The notes beneath the pieces are model-generated. The model was not told the origin of the DNA, ran no database searches, and worked only from the letters and a program-made list of their open reading frames with translations. Below, piece after piece: positions 16,986 through 25,886 of a DNA stretch of 64,000 nt. Position 1 is the stretch's first letter; each line of letters begins with the position of its first letter. The translations under genes and the position numbers were made by a program. The stretch comes from Clostridia bacterium. Lineage in GTDB: Bacteria > Bacillota > Clostridia > Oscillospirales > Oscillospiraceae. The DNA lies in the NCBI GenBank assembly GCA_009929315.1, contig SAAS01000004.1, forward strand, positions 178,479-242,478, written 5' to 3'.

Positions 16986-17498
16986 TCAGATGAGTACGGC
17001 CGCGAGCATTAAACCGAAGGTAAATCCCAACCCCATATAGAGCCTCCCCCCCTGCCTTGCCTTTTCCGATGAACTTATAAGCTGTGCCTCCAGATGCTCA
17101 ATGCAGACACAGATAGCCTCGCTCTGTTCGTTTTCAGAGTATCTTCCGAGATAGCTTCCGAGTCTTGACAGTTCTTGCCTTTGTCTTTCGGAAAGGGAAA
17201 TGCTTTTATCGCCGAGCGCGCAGCCGCACCATATGTCGGAAAGGCTTGATTCACCGAGATGGTTGATTTGTGAATTTAGGTTTACATAATATTTGTTCAT
17301 TCTTGAGTCGGGTAATTTGCACAGTTCCGAGAATATTTCCGGTATCGCCACCGCGCCGTTTTTCAGCTCTGCGTCTATGAAACGAAGCCCGTCTAACACG
17401 CCCTCAAGACAACTTTGCCGAAAGTGAAGCTTTCTCGCCTGTACCATGCCAAGAATTGTACAGGCACATACCAGAAGAACCGCTCCGATAATCTTCAC
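16986..17498 (-). CDS. spoIIIAB: Stage III sporulation protein AB
   Basis: 170 residues, with a membrane helix at each end (about residues 2-18 and 153-170) around a soluble helical domain. SpoIIIAB resembles the type II secretion protein GspF and is thought to anchor the ATPase SpoIIIAA to the membrane. The family signature is seen in LRFIDAELKNGAVAIPEIFSEL. The ATG overlaps the spoIIIAA stop by 4 bases. Confidence 0.93.
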   Translation of the reverse strand: MKIIGAVLLVCACTILGMVQARKLHFRQSCLEGVLDGLRFIDAELKNGAVAIPEIFSELCKLPDSRMNKYYVNLNSQINHLGESSLSDIWCGCALGDKSISLSERQRQELSRLGSYLGRYSENEQSEAICVCIEHLEAQLISSSEKARQGGRLYMGLGFTFGLMLAAVLI

Positions 17499-18388
17499 CC
17501 CAGCTCCTCCACTTTATAGCAGCGACTGCCCTTCACATTTCCTATGATTACGGCTCTTTCAAAAATACGCCTGTCGAGAAGCTTTCGGTAAAGCATTCGC
17601 TCCGTGAGGTCATTGACACTTGCTCCGTGGGCCGTCGCAAGAAGTTTTACTCCGCAGTTAGAGGCTGTTTCAGCGGCTTCAATATCGTTGGGCGAGCTAA
17701 TCTCGTCAAAGGCAATTATCTGCGGAGCCATTGAGCGCAGTAAAAGGTAAATTCCTTCCTCCTTGGGAGCGCCCGTTAAAACATCTGTTCTGGCTCCGAC
17801 ATCGAAACAGGGCTGTCCTTCAAAGGTGCCGGCAACCTCACAGCGCTCGTCCACAAGAGAAATTCTTGTGCCGCCGTCGGATAATAACCGAACCAGTTCC
17901 CTTAAAAGAGTCGTCTTCCCGATGCCCGGCGGTGAAACAATTATGGTTGATTTGAAGCCGCCGCCTGTCAAGGAAGGAAAAATTCCATCGGCGCAGCCTT
18001 GCCTTTCACGCGGGATTCTTATGCAGAGAGAAGAAAGCCGCCGAATACCCGTTATTTTTACGTTTTCCGTTGAGCAAGTTCCGCAAAGTCCCAGACGACA
18101 GCCCCCCTCGGCCGTGACAAATCCCATTTTTATGCTGTCGGCATAAGTATGTACGGAGGCGCGCGTTGCAATCTCCAGAACAAGCTGAAGTTCGGAGGGT
18201 GTAATCTTGTGCAACGGCAGAATTTCTGTTTCCCCTTTCGCCAAAACAAGAGTCGGTGCTCTGCCGGCGCGAAGACGAATCTCCTCCGCTGTGCTAATCA
18301 GCTCGTCCGACAGATTTAAAACCTCAGTACGAAGGCAGGGCGGCAAGAGTCTTACGGCTCTGATAAATTCCTGCGCGGTATTTTGCAT
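17495..18388 (-). CDS. spoIIIAA: Stage III sporulation protein AA (secretion-type ATPase)
   Basis: 297 residues. It is a GspE/VirB11-like ATPase with Walker A VSPPGIGKTTLLREL near residue 156, Walker B-like PQIIAFDEI near 227, and TAHGAS as sensor histidine. It powers the SpoIIIA-SpoIIQ channel from the mother cell side. The ATG at 18388 has GGAGGTGA eight bases upstream. It is the first gene of the operon. In Bacillus the operon is read by SigE; the 148-base leader holds a GCATATT that could be a -35 element, but I see no convincing SigE -10. Confidence 0.95.
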   Translation of the reverse strand: MQNTAQEFIRAVRLLPPCLRTEVLNLSDELISTAEEIRLRAGRAPTLVLAKGETEILPLHKITPSELQLVLEIATRASVHTYADSIKMGFVTAEGGCRLGLCGTCSTENVKITGIRRLSSLCIRIPRERQGCADGIFPSLTGGGFKSTIIVSPPGIGKTTLLRELVRLLSDGGTRISLVDERCEVAGTFEGQPCFDVGARTDVLTGAPKEEGIYLLLRSMAPQIIAFDEISSPNDIEAAETASNCGVKLLATAHGASVNDLTERMLYRKLLDRRIFERAVIIGNVKGSRCYKVEELG

Positions 18389-18471
18389 TTCAACTCACCT
18401 CCGTCTAAGCTTATTTAACTTGTCCGCCAAATATGCTATCAAGAAATACACCATACGAATTTTTCCCAAAC

Positions 18472-18506
18472 AGAAAAGCACCCGAAGCCTTGCGGCTTAC
18501 GGGTGC
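18472..18506 (-). terminator. Terminator behind the DUF1015 gene
   Basis: GCACCCG (18478-18484) pairs with CGGGTGC (18500-18506), and an inner AGCC/GGCT extends the stem. On the minus strand TTTTCTGTTT follows. It ends the DUF1015 transcript 31 bases past the stop and insulates the spoIIIA operon. Confidence 0.85.
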
Positions 18507-18536
18507 CTTGAATTTGATTTTTGCGATTCGGGCGTT

Positions 18537-19790
18537 TTACTTAATTTTTCTGCACTCAAGATAGTATCTCTTGTCCCGTGCGGGGCCGATTGAAAAGCTC
18601 TTCGCGGGAAATACTCCGCTTGTCATAATGGAGAAAAACAGCTCGTTTTTGTCCATCGCGGGTAAAAGCAGACCCGCGCAGTTTACACGGCCCGCCATTT
18701 CAAGCGCCGTATCGTCATCGTGGATATAGTCAAGCTTTCCGCCGTGAGCACATATATACTCAAGACAAAACTTTTGTGAAACCGCAATTGTATTGCCGAT
18801 TGTAAGACCCTTAACGGTGAAATCCTTTGTCTTTCCGCCGCAGGCCAGAGTAATTTTATGCGAGGTGCTTTCCTGCCCGTGTACACTTTTAAAGTAGTTT
18901 TCGGCTTCGCCGAAAAAGCTATCGGTGTCGGTTTCAAAAAGAACACGGTGGATGGGCTCGAAGTCAATTGAGCTGTCATGAATGTTAACGAGTTCCGCAA
19001 GTCCGAAACGGGCAGGGTGATTTTCTCTCTGTGCGGGGCTGAGTCCTTCTCTGATTCGTTCCCAGCAAAGCCGCGCTGTGGCAAGACTGTGGTTTCCGTC
19101 CCCCATTGCAATTATTACAGGCGATTTTCCGCCTAAAGCATAGCGCTTTTCCAGATATTCGGGGTCCGCGAGCTTATTAAGCTCGTTCTGCACTCTTTTT
19201 GCGTCTTTCCCCGTAACGCGTGTCCCTGTGATATGTCCCCCCGCGTCCATAAGGTCAAAATCATAGAGCTTTTCGCCCTCGCCCAAATCTGTAAACACCC
19301 TGTTTTCAGGATCGTCTATAAACACCACTATATGCGGAAGCTCGAGCGCCGCGCCCTCGCGGATCTTCACTCTCGGCGGTAGACGGCTTTCCACCGTACC
19401 CTCCGTTGCGTGAACAGGCGAAACGGAATCGGCGCGATAATCATAAGCCTCAAGATCAATCAGTCCCAAAAGTCCGCGCCGTATTTTGCCTGCCTCAAGC
19501 TCGCGCTCAACATATATGTAGGAATTTTCAACTGTTTTAAAAACTCCGTCCGAAAGGTAGCTTTCCATCGCCGCGTTTATTTTTTCCGTTTGCTGCGCCA
19601 CATCCCTTGTTTCGAGATAAGCTTCGGGAAGAATGAGCCGAAGAGTCGAGGGCGACGAGCCGACTTTTTCGTCAACGGAGTTCCAATACTCCGGCGCCGA
19701 GGTATACTGGTCGCAGGCGATAACGCTCCAAAGGCCCATATCCGCCTTTTCTGGCAAAAGTATGTCTCCGGGAATAAAGAGCTTGAACAT
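18537..19790 (-). CDS. DUF1015 domain-containing protein
   Basis: 417 residues of the DUF1015 family, which takes up almost the whole protein. Recognisable pieces are FIPGDILLPE at the N-terminus, ACDQYTSAPEYW, and the central IAMGDGNHSLATARLCWE, in which GDGNHS is the family hallmark. The function is unknown; in many genomes the family is linked to serine/threonine metabolism or SerB-like genes, but none is adjacent here. The ATG at 19790 has GGAGG eight bases upstream. A longer frame starting with TTG overlaps the promoter and is rejected. It is a single-gene transcript between a clear promoter and terminator. Confidence 0.9.
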   Translation of the reverse strand: MFKLFIPGDILLPEKADMGLWSVIACDQYTSAPEYWNSVDEKVGSSPSTLRLILPEAYLETRDVAQQTEKINAAMESYLSDGVFKTVENSYIYVERELEAGKIRRGLLGLIDLEAYDYRADSVSPVHATEGTVESRLPPRVKIREGAALELPHIVVFIDDPENRVFTDLGEGEKLYDFDLMDAGGHITGTRVTGKDAKRVQNELNKLADPEYLEKRYALGGKSPVIIAMGDGNHSLATARLCWERIREGLSPAQRENHPARFGLAELVNIHDSSIDFEPIHRVLFETDTDSFFGEAENYFKSVHGQESTSHKITLACGGKTKDFTVKGLTIGNTIAVSQKFCLEYICAHGGKLDYIHDDDTALEMAGRVNCAGLLLPAMDKNELFFSIMTSGVFPAKSFSIGPARDKRYYLECRKIK

Positions 19791-19821
19791 TGCGGTATCC
19801 TCCAAAATGCGTTGTGCTGAA

Positions 19822-19850
19822 ATTCTATCAAAAGCGCGGCTGTTTGACAA
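19822..19850 (-). promoter_or_regulatory. SigA promoter of the DUF1015 gene
   Basis: On the minus strand TTGTCA (19845-19850) and TAGAAT (19822-19827) are separated by 17 bases, 32 bases upstream of the start codon. Confidence 0.8.
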
Positions 19851-19885
19851 TAGCTCGAAGCAAATCCATTCTGCAAAAAAACGCC

Positions 19886-19905
19886 GAATATTCGGTCGAA
19901 TATTC
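19886..19905. promoter_or_regulatory. Perfect 20-base palindrome between divergent genes
   Basis: GAATATTCG (19886-19894), two central bases GT, and CGAATATTC (19897-19905) form a perfect inverted repeat. It lies 36 bases upstream of the DUF1015 -35 element and 65 bases before the Nudix start, a position suited to an operator for one or both genes. No regulator is encoded next to it. Confidence 0.55.
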
Positions 19906-19970
19906 TTTAATTACTGTTATTTGTGTGTTATCATGGCTTTATTCACATCAGAAGGAGCGGCTTTGTCCCT

Positions 19971-20549
19971 ATGGAAAACGTACTGACAGTAAAAAGAGAA
20001 CTAATCGCCGAATTTATTCCCGAAAAGGGTATAACTACTGAGAATTGCGACATAATGGTTGACATAATTCTCAAGAACTATGAGTTTCTCGCTCGCCCCG
20101 AAGCGGAAAATGATCCCTCTCACAAGCAGATTATTCCCTACGTCGTTTTATGCCGCGGCGAAGAGGTCTTTGCCACGCGCAGGCTCAAGAAAGGCAACGA
20201 GGCCCGTCTTCACGGACTTCTGTCTGTCGGAATCGGCGGTCATATAAATCCCGAAACAGACGGCAGCGGCGAGGATGTTCTGTCCCGAGGAATGAATCGC
20301 GAGCTTGAGGAGGAAGTCTATATCGAATCGAGAGGAAAAATGACTCCCTGCGGAATAATAAATGACGACACAACAGAGGTCGGAAGCGTACATCTGGGCC
20401 TATTCTTCACGCTTGAGGTTACGGGCGAGGTCAGAGTTCTTGAGACGGAAAAGCTCGAGGGTTTCTGGATTAAGCGTTCCGACATGCCGGGGCTATCCGA
20501 AACGATGGAAACCTGGTCGCAGTTCGTAACGCTGGCGCTTTCAAAATAA
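19971..20549 (+). CDS. Nudix-like phosphoesterase (COG4112 type)
   Basis: 192 residues. The C-terminal half resembles a Nudix hydrolase: GIGGHINPE, then an insertion, then RGMNRELEEEV, so the Nudix box is stretched compared with the standard GX5EX7REUXEEXGU. This matches the predicted phosphoesterase (MutT family) group often fused to or found with amino-acid or nucleotide genes. The substrate is unknown. The ATG at 19971 is taken as start; AAGGAG lies 13 bases upstream, a long spacing, and an in-frame ATG 48 bases earlier has no ribosome binding site. It diverges from the DUF1015 gene and is followed by a small gene 51 bases on. Confidence 0.8.
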   Translation: MENVLTVKRELIAEFIPEKGITTENCDIMVDIILKNYEFLARPEAENDPSHKQIIPYVVLCRGEEVFATRRLKKGNEARLHGLLSVGIGGHINPETDGSGEDVLSRGMNRELEEEVYIESRGKMTPCGIINDDTTEVGSVHLGLFFTLEVTGEVRVLETEKLEGFWIKRSDMPGLSETMETWSQFVTLALSK

Positions 20550-20600
20550 ATCTAAGAATAATTTTCGTCAGTTTGCAGACACTTTTTATGAGGTGAATGT

Positions 20601-20786
20601 ATGGACGATTTATCAAAATCCCCAGAAATTCCGATGGGACTGGGTATGGCGCTTGCAAGCAACCCCTATGCAATGAACAATTTTTCCCATATGACAAACG
20701 CACATAAACGGGATGTTATTGAGCGCACAAACGATATCGAATCGAAAAATGATATGGAGCGTTTTGTCCAAACTCTTGAGCAATGA
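20601..20786 (+). CDS. Small conserved protein of unknown function
   Basis: 61 residues, no membrane segment or cysteine. The sequence has MGLGMALASNPYAMNNF followed by a helical, charged part (HKRDVIERTNDIESKNDM). This resembles small proteins widespread in Clostridia with a GMALAxNPxAM motif, none with a known role. GAGGTG precedes the ATG by six bases and a strong terminator follows directly, so it is a real gene ending the Nudix transcript. Confidence 0.8.
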   Translation: MDDLSKSPEIPMGLGMALASNPYAMNNFSHMTNAHKRDVIERTNDIESKNDMERFVQTLEQ

Positions 20787-20790
20787 ATAA

Positions 20791-20820
20791 AAAAGAGAGC
20801 AGTTAAAACTGCTCTCTTTT
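20791..20820. terminator. Bidirectional terminator
   Basis: AAAAGAGAGCAGT (20791-20803) pairs perfectly with ACTGCTCTCTTTT (20808-20820) around TAAA, with T runs in both directions. It serves the small gene on the plus strand and the nucleoside importer operon on the minus strand. Confidence 0.9.
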
Positions 20821-20829
20821 TCGTATTTG

Positions 20830-21792
20830 TTATCTTTTGCCCTTGTCGTAGATTTCGCCGAGAGCTCTCGGCGCCCTGTTGGTTGACGAGAAAAACACGA
20901 GTAACAGCAGTGTCAGAACATAGGGCAGAATCGAGATGACGTCCTGAAAGGCGCTGGGAAGACTAAGCGTCTGTGTAAGCTGATGTCCGCCCGAACGGGC
21001 AAAGCCGAAGAACAGGCAGGCGGCCAGCGTCGGGCCGATTTTCCAGTTTCCGAAAATAAGCGCCGCGATTGCAAGAAAGCCGTAACCCGCGTAAATACTC
21101 GGCGAGAAGCTTGATGAGATTGAGTAAGCAAAGCAGATACCGCCAAGACCCGACAGAGCTCCCGAAATCATAACGGCGATAAAACGGGTTCTGGAAACAT
21201 TGCCTCCCGCGGCGTCAACGGCGTGGGGATTATCTCCGCAGGCGCGCAGACGCAGGCCGAAGCGGCTCTTATAGAGCATATAGGTCATAAAGAGCGCAAC
21301 TACAATAATGATGGGGATAAAATAATAAACGTCCGTGAAAAAGGCGCCGAGCACGGGAATTTTGGAGATTACCGGAACCGTGAACCTCTCGCAAATACCG
21401 AGAACGAACTTATTTGTGGGTTTTCCGAGGAGGTATGTATTGATTTGGCTTGTGAAAAAAGCGGTCAGCGCGGTCGCCAGAATGTTGATTACAACGCCGC
21501 TGATTACCTGATTTGCTTTGAACGGCACGCACAAAAGTGCGTGGAGCATTGCGAAGAGCGCGCCGCCTATCATCGCAAAGGCAAGCGCCGCGAAAAACAT
21601 CGGAATTTCAATACCGGCGAGGTTTCCGCCCGTCAGTACCATTACAGCGGCAGCTCCGAAGAACGCGCCGAAGCCGAGAAAACCTTCCAAAGCAAGGTTT
21701 GTAACGCCGCTTCGCTCGCTGTAAATTCCGCCGATGGCTATAATGAACAGCGGTATTGCGAAGGCAAGGCCGTCAATTATTACAGTATTCAT
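20830..21792 (-). CDS. Nucleoside ABC transporter permease (NupQ/PnrE type)
   Basis: 320 residues, about nine membrane helices, of the BPD_transp_2 (branched-chain amino acid/ribose/nucleoside) permease family. The motif GIYSERSGVTNLALEGFLGFGAF at the N-terminus is close to the NupQ/YufQ signature (ERSGVTNLALEG). It forms the membrane channel with the permease encoded upstream; the two genes overlap by 4 bases. It is the last gene of the importer operon, ended by the terminator at 20791. Confidence 0.93.
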   Translation of the reverse strand: MNTVIIDGLAFAIPLFIIAIGGIYSERSGVTNLALEGFLGFGAFFGAAAVMVLTGGNLAGIEIPMFFAALAFAMIGGALFAMLHALLCVPFKANQVISGVVINILATALTAFFTSQINTYLLGKPTNKFVLGICERFTVPVISKIPVLGAFFTDVYYFIPIIIVVALFMTYMLYKSRFGLRLRACGDNPHAVDAAGGNVSRTRFIAVMISGALSGLGGICFAYSISSSFSPSIYAGYGFLAIAALIFGNWKIGPTLAACLFFGFARSGGHQLTQTLSLPSAFQDVISILPYVLTLLLLVFFSSTNRAPRALGEIYDKGKR

Positions 21793-22985
21793 GCCTCGTC
21801 GCCCCCTTCCTTGACCTTCTGCGCCCGGGGCTTAAGCTTTTTACCCGGAAAATCCTCTCTCGCCTGCGCAACCCTGAAACGGATATACGCGCCGCAGGCA
21901 GAAAACAACAGTATAAGCCCCGTTATAACTTGGGCGATTTCCTGCGGAACGCCCATTATTGAGCTCATGTAGTTGCTTCCCTTTGAAATTATTGAAATGA
22001 GCAGCGATGAGAACAAAATGCCGATCGGGTGTGAGTTTCCGAGCAGGCATACCGCGATGGAGTCGAAACCGACACTTGTCAGAACTCTGGGCTGAATGCT
22101 GTTGTAGTAGCCGAGATAGAGCGTCACTCCCGCAAGTCCCGCAAGCGCGCCCGAGATTGCCATGGAGCTGACCATGCTTCTTCCGACCTTGATTCCGGCG
22201 TATTTTGCGGCTTTTTGATTTAACCCGACAATTTTAAGCTCGTAGCCGAGACGTGTTCTGTTGAGCAAAAACAAAACCAGAATCGCAACGGGAATTGTAA
22301 GCAAAAACGCGAGCGGAATGTCCATTTTCAGACCGAGAGAGGCAATATTGACGTCAACAAGCGTAAGTCTTGCCGCTTGACTGATTGGCTGCGACTGGCG
22401 CGACACGGGATTAACATAGTATGAGTTTATGAAGTAGCTTGTAACATACTGAAAAATGTAGTTGAGCATTATTGAGGTGACGACCTCATTAATATTGAAC
22501 TTATGCTTGAGCCAGCCGATGAGCGCCCCGACAGCTCCGCCGCAGACAAGTCCGATTACAAGAACAAGGGGCATGGCTATCGCCGCCGGTAAATTGGAAT
22601 AGCCCACTGTTATTGTAGCGACAAAGCCGGCAACGAGCATCTGTCCGGAAACGCCGATATTGAAAAGTCCAGTTTTAAGCGCGACTGCAACTGCGAGCGC
22701 CGCGAAAATCATCGGAGTCCACATGTTAATCATGCTCATAAAGTCGGTTAGTATGCTCTTTTTTGCCGCGTAATCGGGCTTAGGTAAAATTCCGCTGCCC
22801 TGCAGAAAGCTTGTGATTGCCGTTAATGGGTTTTTGCCGAGCAGTAAAATGACAATTGAGGCGGCAACAAGGCTTAAAAGAATCGCAAAAAGCGGAATCG
22901 AAATTGACTGGCGTTTCTCGTTTCCGATAACGCCCAGAAAACCGCGTGTAATAGGATTCGGCAAACGATTATCTTTCCCTCTCAT
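21789..22985 (-). CDS. Nucleoside ABC transporter permease (NupP/PnrD type)
   Basis: 398 residues, a longer permease of the same family with an extra N-terminal helix. Conserved pieces are FNIGVSGQMLVAGF and HKFNINEVVTSIMLNYI. It pairs with the 320-residue permease encoded next. Its start overlaps the ATPase stop by 4 bases and its stop overlaps the next gene, so the three are translated as a coupled unit. The substrate is probably purine or general nucleosides, by family. Confidence 0.93.
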   Translation of the reverse strand: MRGKDNRLPNPITRGFLGVIGNEKRQSISIPLFAILLSLVAASIVILLLGKNPLTAITSFLQGSGILPKPDYAAKKSILTDFMSMINMWTPMIFAALAVAVALKTGLFNIGVSGQMLVAGFVATITVGYSNLPAAIAMPLVLVIGLVCGGAVGALIGWLKHKFNINEVVTSIMLNYIFQYVTSYFINSYYVNPVSRQSQPISQAARLTLVDVNIASLGLKMDIPLAFLLTIPVAILVLFLLNRTRLGYELKIVGLNQKAAKYAGIKVGRSMVSSMAISGALAGLAGVTLYLGYYNSIQPRVLTSVGFDSIAVCLLGNSHPIGILFSSLLISIISKGSNYMSSIMGVPQEIAQVITGLILLFSACGAYIRFRVAQAREDFPGKKLKPRAQKVKEGGDEA

Positions 22986-24511
22986 ACCGCCTTCACCCCC
23001 ATCATGTATTCTCCCACCTGATTTGTGCTCAAAGTTTCGGCAGGGGCGATGTTGAGCATTTCTCCGCTGTACATAACGCCGATTGTATCGGCAAGTCCGA
23101 TTATCTCGTCAAGCTCCAGCGAAATGAGGAGTATTGCCTTGCCCGCGTCGCGCAGGGCAAGAATCTGTTTGTGAATGTTCTCAATTGCTCCGATGTCAAG
23201 ACCGCGTGTGGGCTGAACGAAAATCATAAGCCTGCTGTCAAGCTCGATTTCACGGGCAATGATTGCTTTTTGCTGGTTTCCGCCAGACATTGAGCGAACA
23301 ATTGTTTTAATGCCCTGACCGCTTCTGATGTCATACTCCTTCACAAGTCTTTCACCCTGCTCGTCAAAGGCTTCGCTATGCAGGACGCCCTTTTTGCAGA
23401 AGGGCTCCTTGAAATATTCCTTAAGCGCCAGATTCTCTTCCAGACTGAAGTCGAGAACCAGACCCACAGCCTGTCTGTCCTCCGGTATGTAGGAAATCCC
23501 CTCAAGCGTTCTCTGTCTTACATCGTAGCCGGAAATATCCTTTCCCTGTAAAAATACTTTACCGCTTGAATTAAGAAGCCCCGTAACCGCGTCGGCTAGC
23601 TCTGTCTGACCGTTGCCCGAAACTCCCGCAATCGCGAATATTTCACCTTTCCGAACAGAAAAGGATACGTTTTTAACAACTGAAAGTCCGTCCTGATTTT
23701 TTACCGTCAGCTTTTCAACCCTCAAAACTTCCTCGCCGAAGTTAGCGGGGTTTTTGTCTATACCGAAGCTGACCTCGCGCCCAACCATCATATTTGCCAT
23801 TGTTTTGGTTGAGGTAGTTGCGACATCCATAACACCGACAAGCTTTCCCCTGCACAAAACGGCGCAGCGATCGGCGACCTTTTTTATCTCTTCGAGCTTG
23901 TGGGTTATAAGAATAATGGTCTTGCCCGAATCGCGAAGTCCGCGGATTATATCCAGCAAGAAGTCAATTTCCTGCGGTGTCAGAACGGCCGTCGGCTCAT
24001 CAAAAATTAAAATTTCCGCTTCTCGGTAAAGCATTTTTAAAATTTCAACACGCTGTCTTGTTGATACGTTTATATCCTCTATTTTCTTTTTTGGGTCAAC
24101 CTCCAAGCCGTAGCGCTTTGACAGTTCGGCAATTTTTTTATTTGACCCTTTAATGTCAACCGCGGGAAGAAAACCGAGAAAACGGGAACGCGGCTCCTGC
24201 CCAAGAACGATGTTCTCGGTTATGGTATAGTTCTCCACCAGCTTAAAGTGCTGATGCACCATTCCGATATTGAGCTGCGTGGCGTGCGCGGGCGAAGAAA
24301 TCTTCACTTTTTCGCCTCGGACTAAAATCTCGCCCTCGTCAGGCTCATACATCCCGAAAAGCATACTCATAAGTGTAGATTTTCCGGCTCCGTTTTCGCC
24401 TAAAAGCGCAAAAACCTCCCCCTTTTTTACTGCGATGGAAACGTCGTCGTTGGCGACGATTCCGGGAAAGCGTTTGGTTATGTTGCGCATTTCTACAATA
24501 AACTCGTCCAT
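22982..24511 (-). CDS. Nucleoside ABC transporter ATP-binding protein (NupO/YufO type)
   Basis: 509 residues made of two ABC ATPase domains in tandem, as in sugar and nucleoside importers (RbsA-like). The first has Walker A GENGAGKST near residue 39 and Walker B LIFDEPTAVLTP. The second has the degenerate Walker A GVSGNGQTE near residue 297, the signature SGGNQQK and Walker B LMIFVQPTRGLD, where glutamate is replaced. One active and one degenerate site is normal in this family. It begins 211 bases after the lipoprotein gene, behind a terminator that probably lowers its expression. Confidence 0.94.
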   Translation of the reverse strand: MDEFIVEMRNITKRFPGIVANDDVSIAVKKGEVFALLGENGAGKSTLMSMLFGMYEPDEGEILVRGEKVKISSPAHATQLNIGMVHQHFKLVENYTITENIVLGQEPRSRFLGFLPAVDIKGSNKKIAELSKRYGLEVDPKKKIEDINVSTRQRVEILKMLYREAEILIFDEPTAVLTPQEIDFLLDIIRGLRDSGKTIILITHKLEEIKKVADRCAVLCRGKLVGVMDVATTSTKTMANMMVGREVSFGIDKNPANFGEEVLRVEKLTVKNQDGLSVVKNVSFSVRKGEIFAIAGVSGNGQTELADAVTGLLNSSGKVFLQGKDISGYDVRQRTLEGISYIPEDRQAVGLVLDFSLEENLALKEYFKEPFCKKGVLHSEAFDEQGERLVKEYDIRSGQGIKTIVRSMSGGNQQKAIIAREIELDSRLMIFVQPTRGLDIGAIENIHKQILALRDAGKAILLISLELDEIIGLADTIGVMYSGEMLNIAPAETLSTNQVGEYMMGVKAV

Positions 24512-24650
24512 AGGCGGCTTTCTCCTTATCTGCGACGGATTTCTGGAAATTATGAATATATTTTACTCGTTTGTACCCCTGCTGTCAAAGAATTTTATGC
24601 CGCTGTTCATTCTTTTCGTAATTACCAATTCCGGCACAATTGAAATGAAA

Positions 24651-24684
24651 AAACCGGTATGGAGCATTTGCACTCCATACCGGT
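24651..24684 (-). terminator. Terminator/attenuator between lipoprotein and ATPase genes
   Basis: ACCGGTATGGAG (24653-24664) pairs perfectly with CTCCATACCGGT (24673-24684). On the minus strand TTTTTTCATTTC follows. Because it sits inside the importer operon, it probably lets most transcripts stop after the abundant binding protein, with read-through giving the ATPase and permeases. Confidence 0.88.
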
Positions 24685-24722
24685 CAATATTATTGTGTTT
24701 GCGAATTGTTTTGTTTATGCGC

Positions 24723-25886
24723 CTATTTCAGTCCTACGAAATCCTCAACTGTTGTTTCGCTGAAGTTTGAGGGAGGAACAATTGCGCCGGACTTGACAAG
24801 CTCGTAAGCGTCGGCAAGAGCCTTAAGGGTTGCTTCGCTGAGCTGCTGACGTCCTTCAGCGGAAACATAGCCTGTGGAATCGGTGTCAGCCTGGAGCAGG
24901 TAGTTGCCGCCCTTGAAGGTGCCGTCAGCAATTGCTGTGAGCTGACGCTCAACGTTGACAGCCATGTTCTTGAGTCCGGAGGTGAGAACGATGTTGCTGT
25001 CGCCGTTTGCGCCGTCGTCATACTGGTCGACATCGCAGCCGATAACCTTAACATCTTTTGCTTCCTTGATAGCGGTGAAAACGCCGTTGCCGGAGTTGCC
25101 TGCCGCTACGAAGAGAACGTCAACGCCCTCGGCGATAAGAGCAGCGCCGACTACCTTGCCGGTATCGGGATCGTTGAAGTTGCCGATGTAGTTGCCGCCG
25201 ACATTAGCGCCGGTGACATCTGTGCCTGCATAGGAAGCGATTTCAACACACTCGGCCTTTGTGCCGAGCTTTGCGTTTGCATAGGCTACGCCGGCTTCAA
25301 AGCCATACTGATAGTTGACGTTGGAGGGATATGCGATGCCGTTTACAACAGCGACCTTGCCGGTCTTTGTTTCCATCGCGGCAGCGATTCCTGCGAAGAA
25401 GCCGCTCTCCTGCTCAGCAAACTGCATAGCGTAGATGTTGTCGACTGCGATGGTGTTAACGCCTGTTGAGTCAGCGGGGTCAGAGGGATAAGCGTCAACA
25501 AGGATGAAATACTTGTCGGGGTTTTCCTGAGCAATAGTCGTAATTCCGCCGAACTGGAAGCCGGGAACCACGATTACGTCATAATCCGCAACGACATCAG
25601 CAACAGCGTTAACGGCGTTTGCCATATCTGTTTCCTGAATGGGTGTTACTGTGGAATCGGGATGAGTTGCAATGAAGCTCTGAATGCCTTCATAGTTATT
25701 CTGGTTAAAGGAACCGTCGTCAACGCCCGAGGGGCTGGTTACGATTGCGATTTTGAGACCGGTTGCAGCAGCAGGGGTTTCGGAAGCTGCCGGAGTATCG
25801 GTTTCGGAAGTCGCTGTCTTTGTGCCGCAGGCGGCAAGGGCAAAGACCAAGGTAAGTGCAAGAACAAGAGCAAGAATCTTTTTCAT
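24723..25886 (-). CDS. BMP family nucleoside-binding lipoprotein (NupN/PnrA type)
   Basis: 387 residues. The signal peptide ends in the lipobox LAAC with Cys20 as the lipidated residue, followed by a Thr/Ala/Ser/Glu-rich linker (residues 21-44). The rest is a periplasmic-binding-protein-like fold of the BMP family: GVDDGSFNQNNYEG near residue 57 and VIVVPGFQFG. In PnrA of Treponema and NupN of Bacillus these bind purine nucleosides. The gene has its own SigA promoter and is first in the operon. Pro/Ala/Glu-rich codon use and a strong GGAGG fit high expression. Confidence 0.94.
   Translation of the reverse strand: MKKILALVLALTLVFALAACGTKTATSETDTPAASETPAAATGLKIAIVTSPSGVDDGSFNQNNYEGIQSFIATHPDSTVTPIQETDMANAVNAVADVVADYDVIVVPGFQFGGITTIAQENPDKYFILVDAYPSDPADSTGVNTIAVDNIYAMQFAEQESGFFAGIAAAMETKTGKVAVVNGIAYPSNVNYQYGFEAGVAYANAKLGTKAECVEIASYAGTDVTGANVGGNYIGNFNDPDTGKVVGAALIAEGVDVLFVAAGNSGNGVFTAIKEAKDVKVIGCDVDQYDDGANGDSNIVLTSGLKNMAVNVERQLTAIADGTFKGGNYLLQADTDSTGYVSAEGRQQLSEATLKALADAYELVKSGAIVPPSNFSETTVEDFVGLK

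Noticed and set aside
18389..18471. SigE promoter before spoIIIAA
   Set aside because: A GCATATT could be a -35, but no CATA-type -10 is found at the right distance; not listed as a feature.
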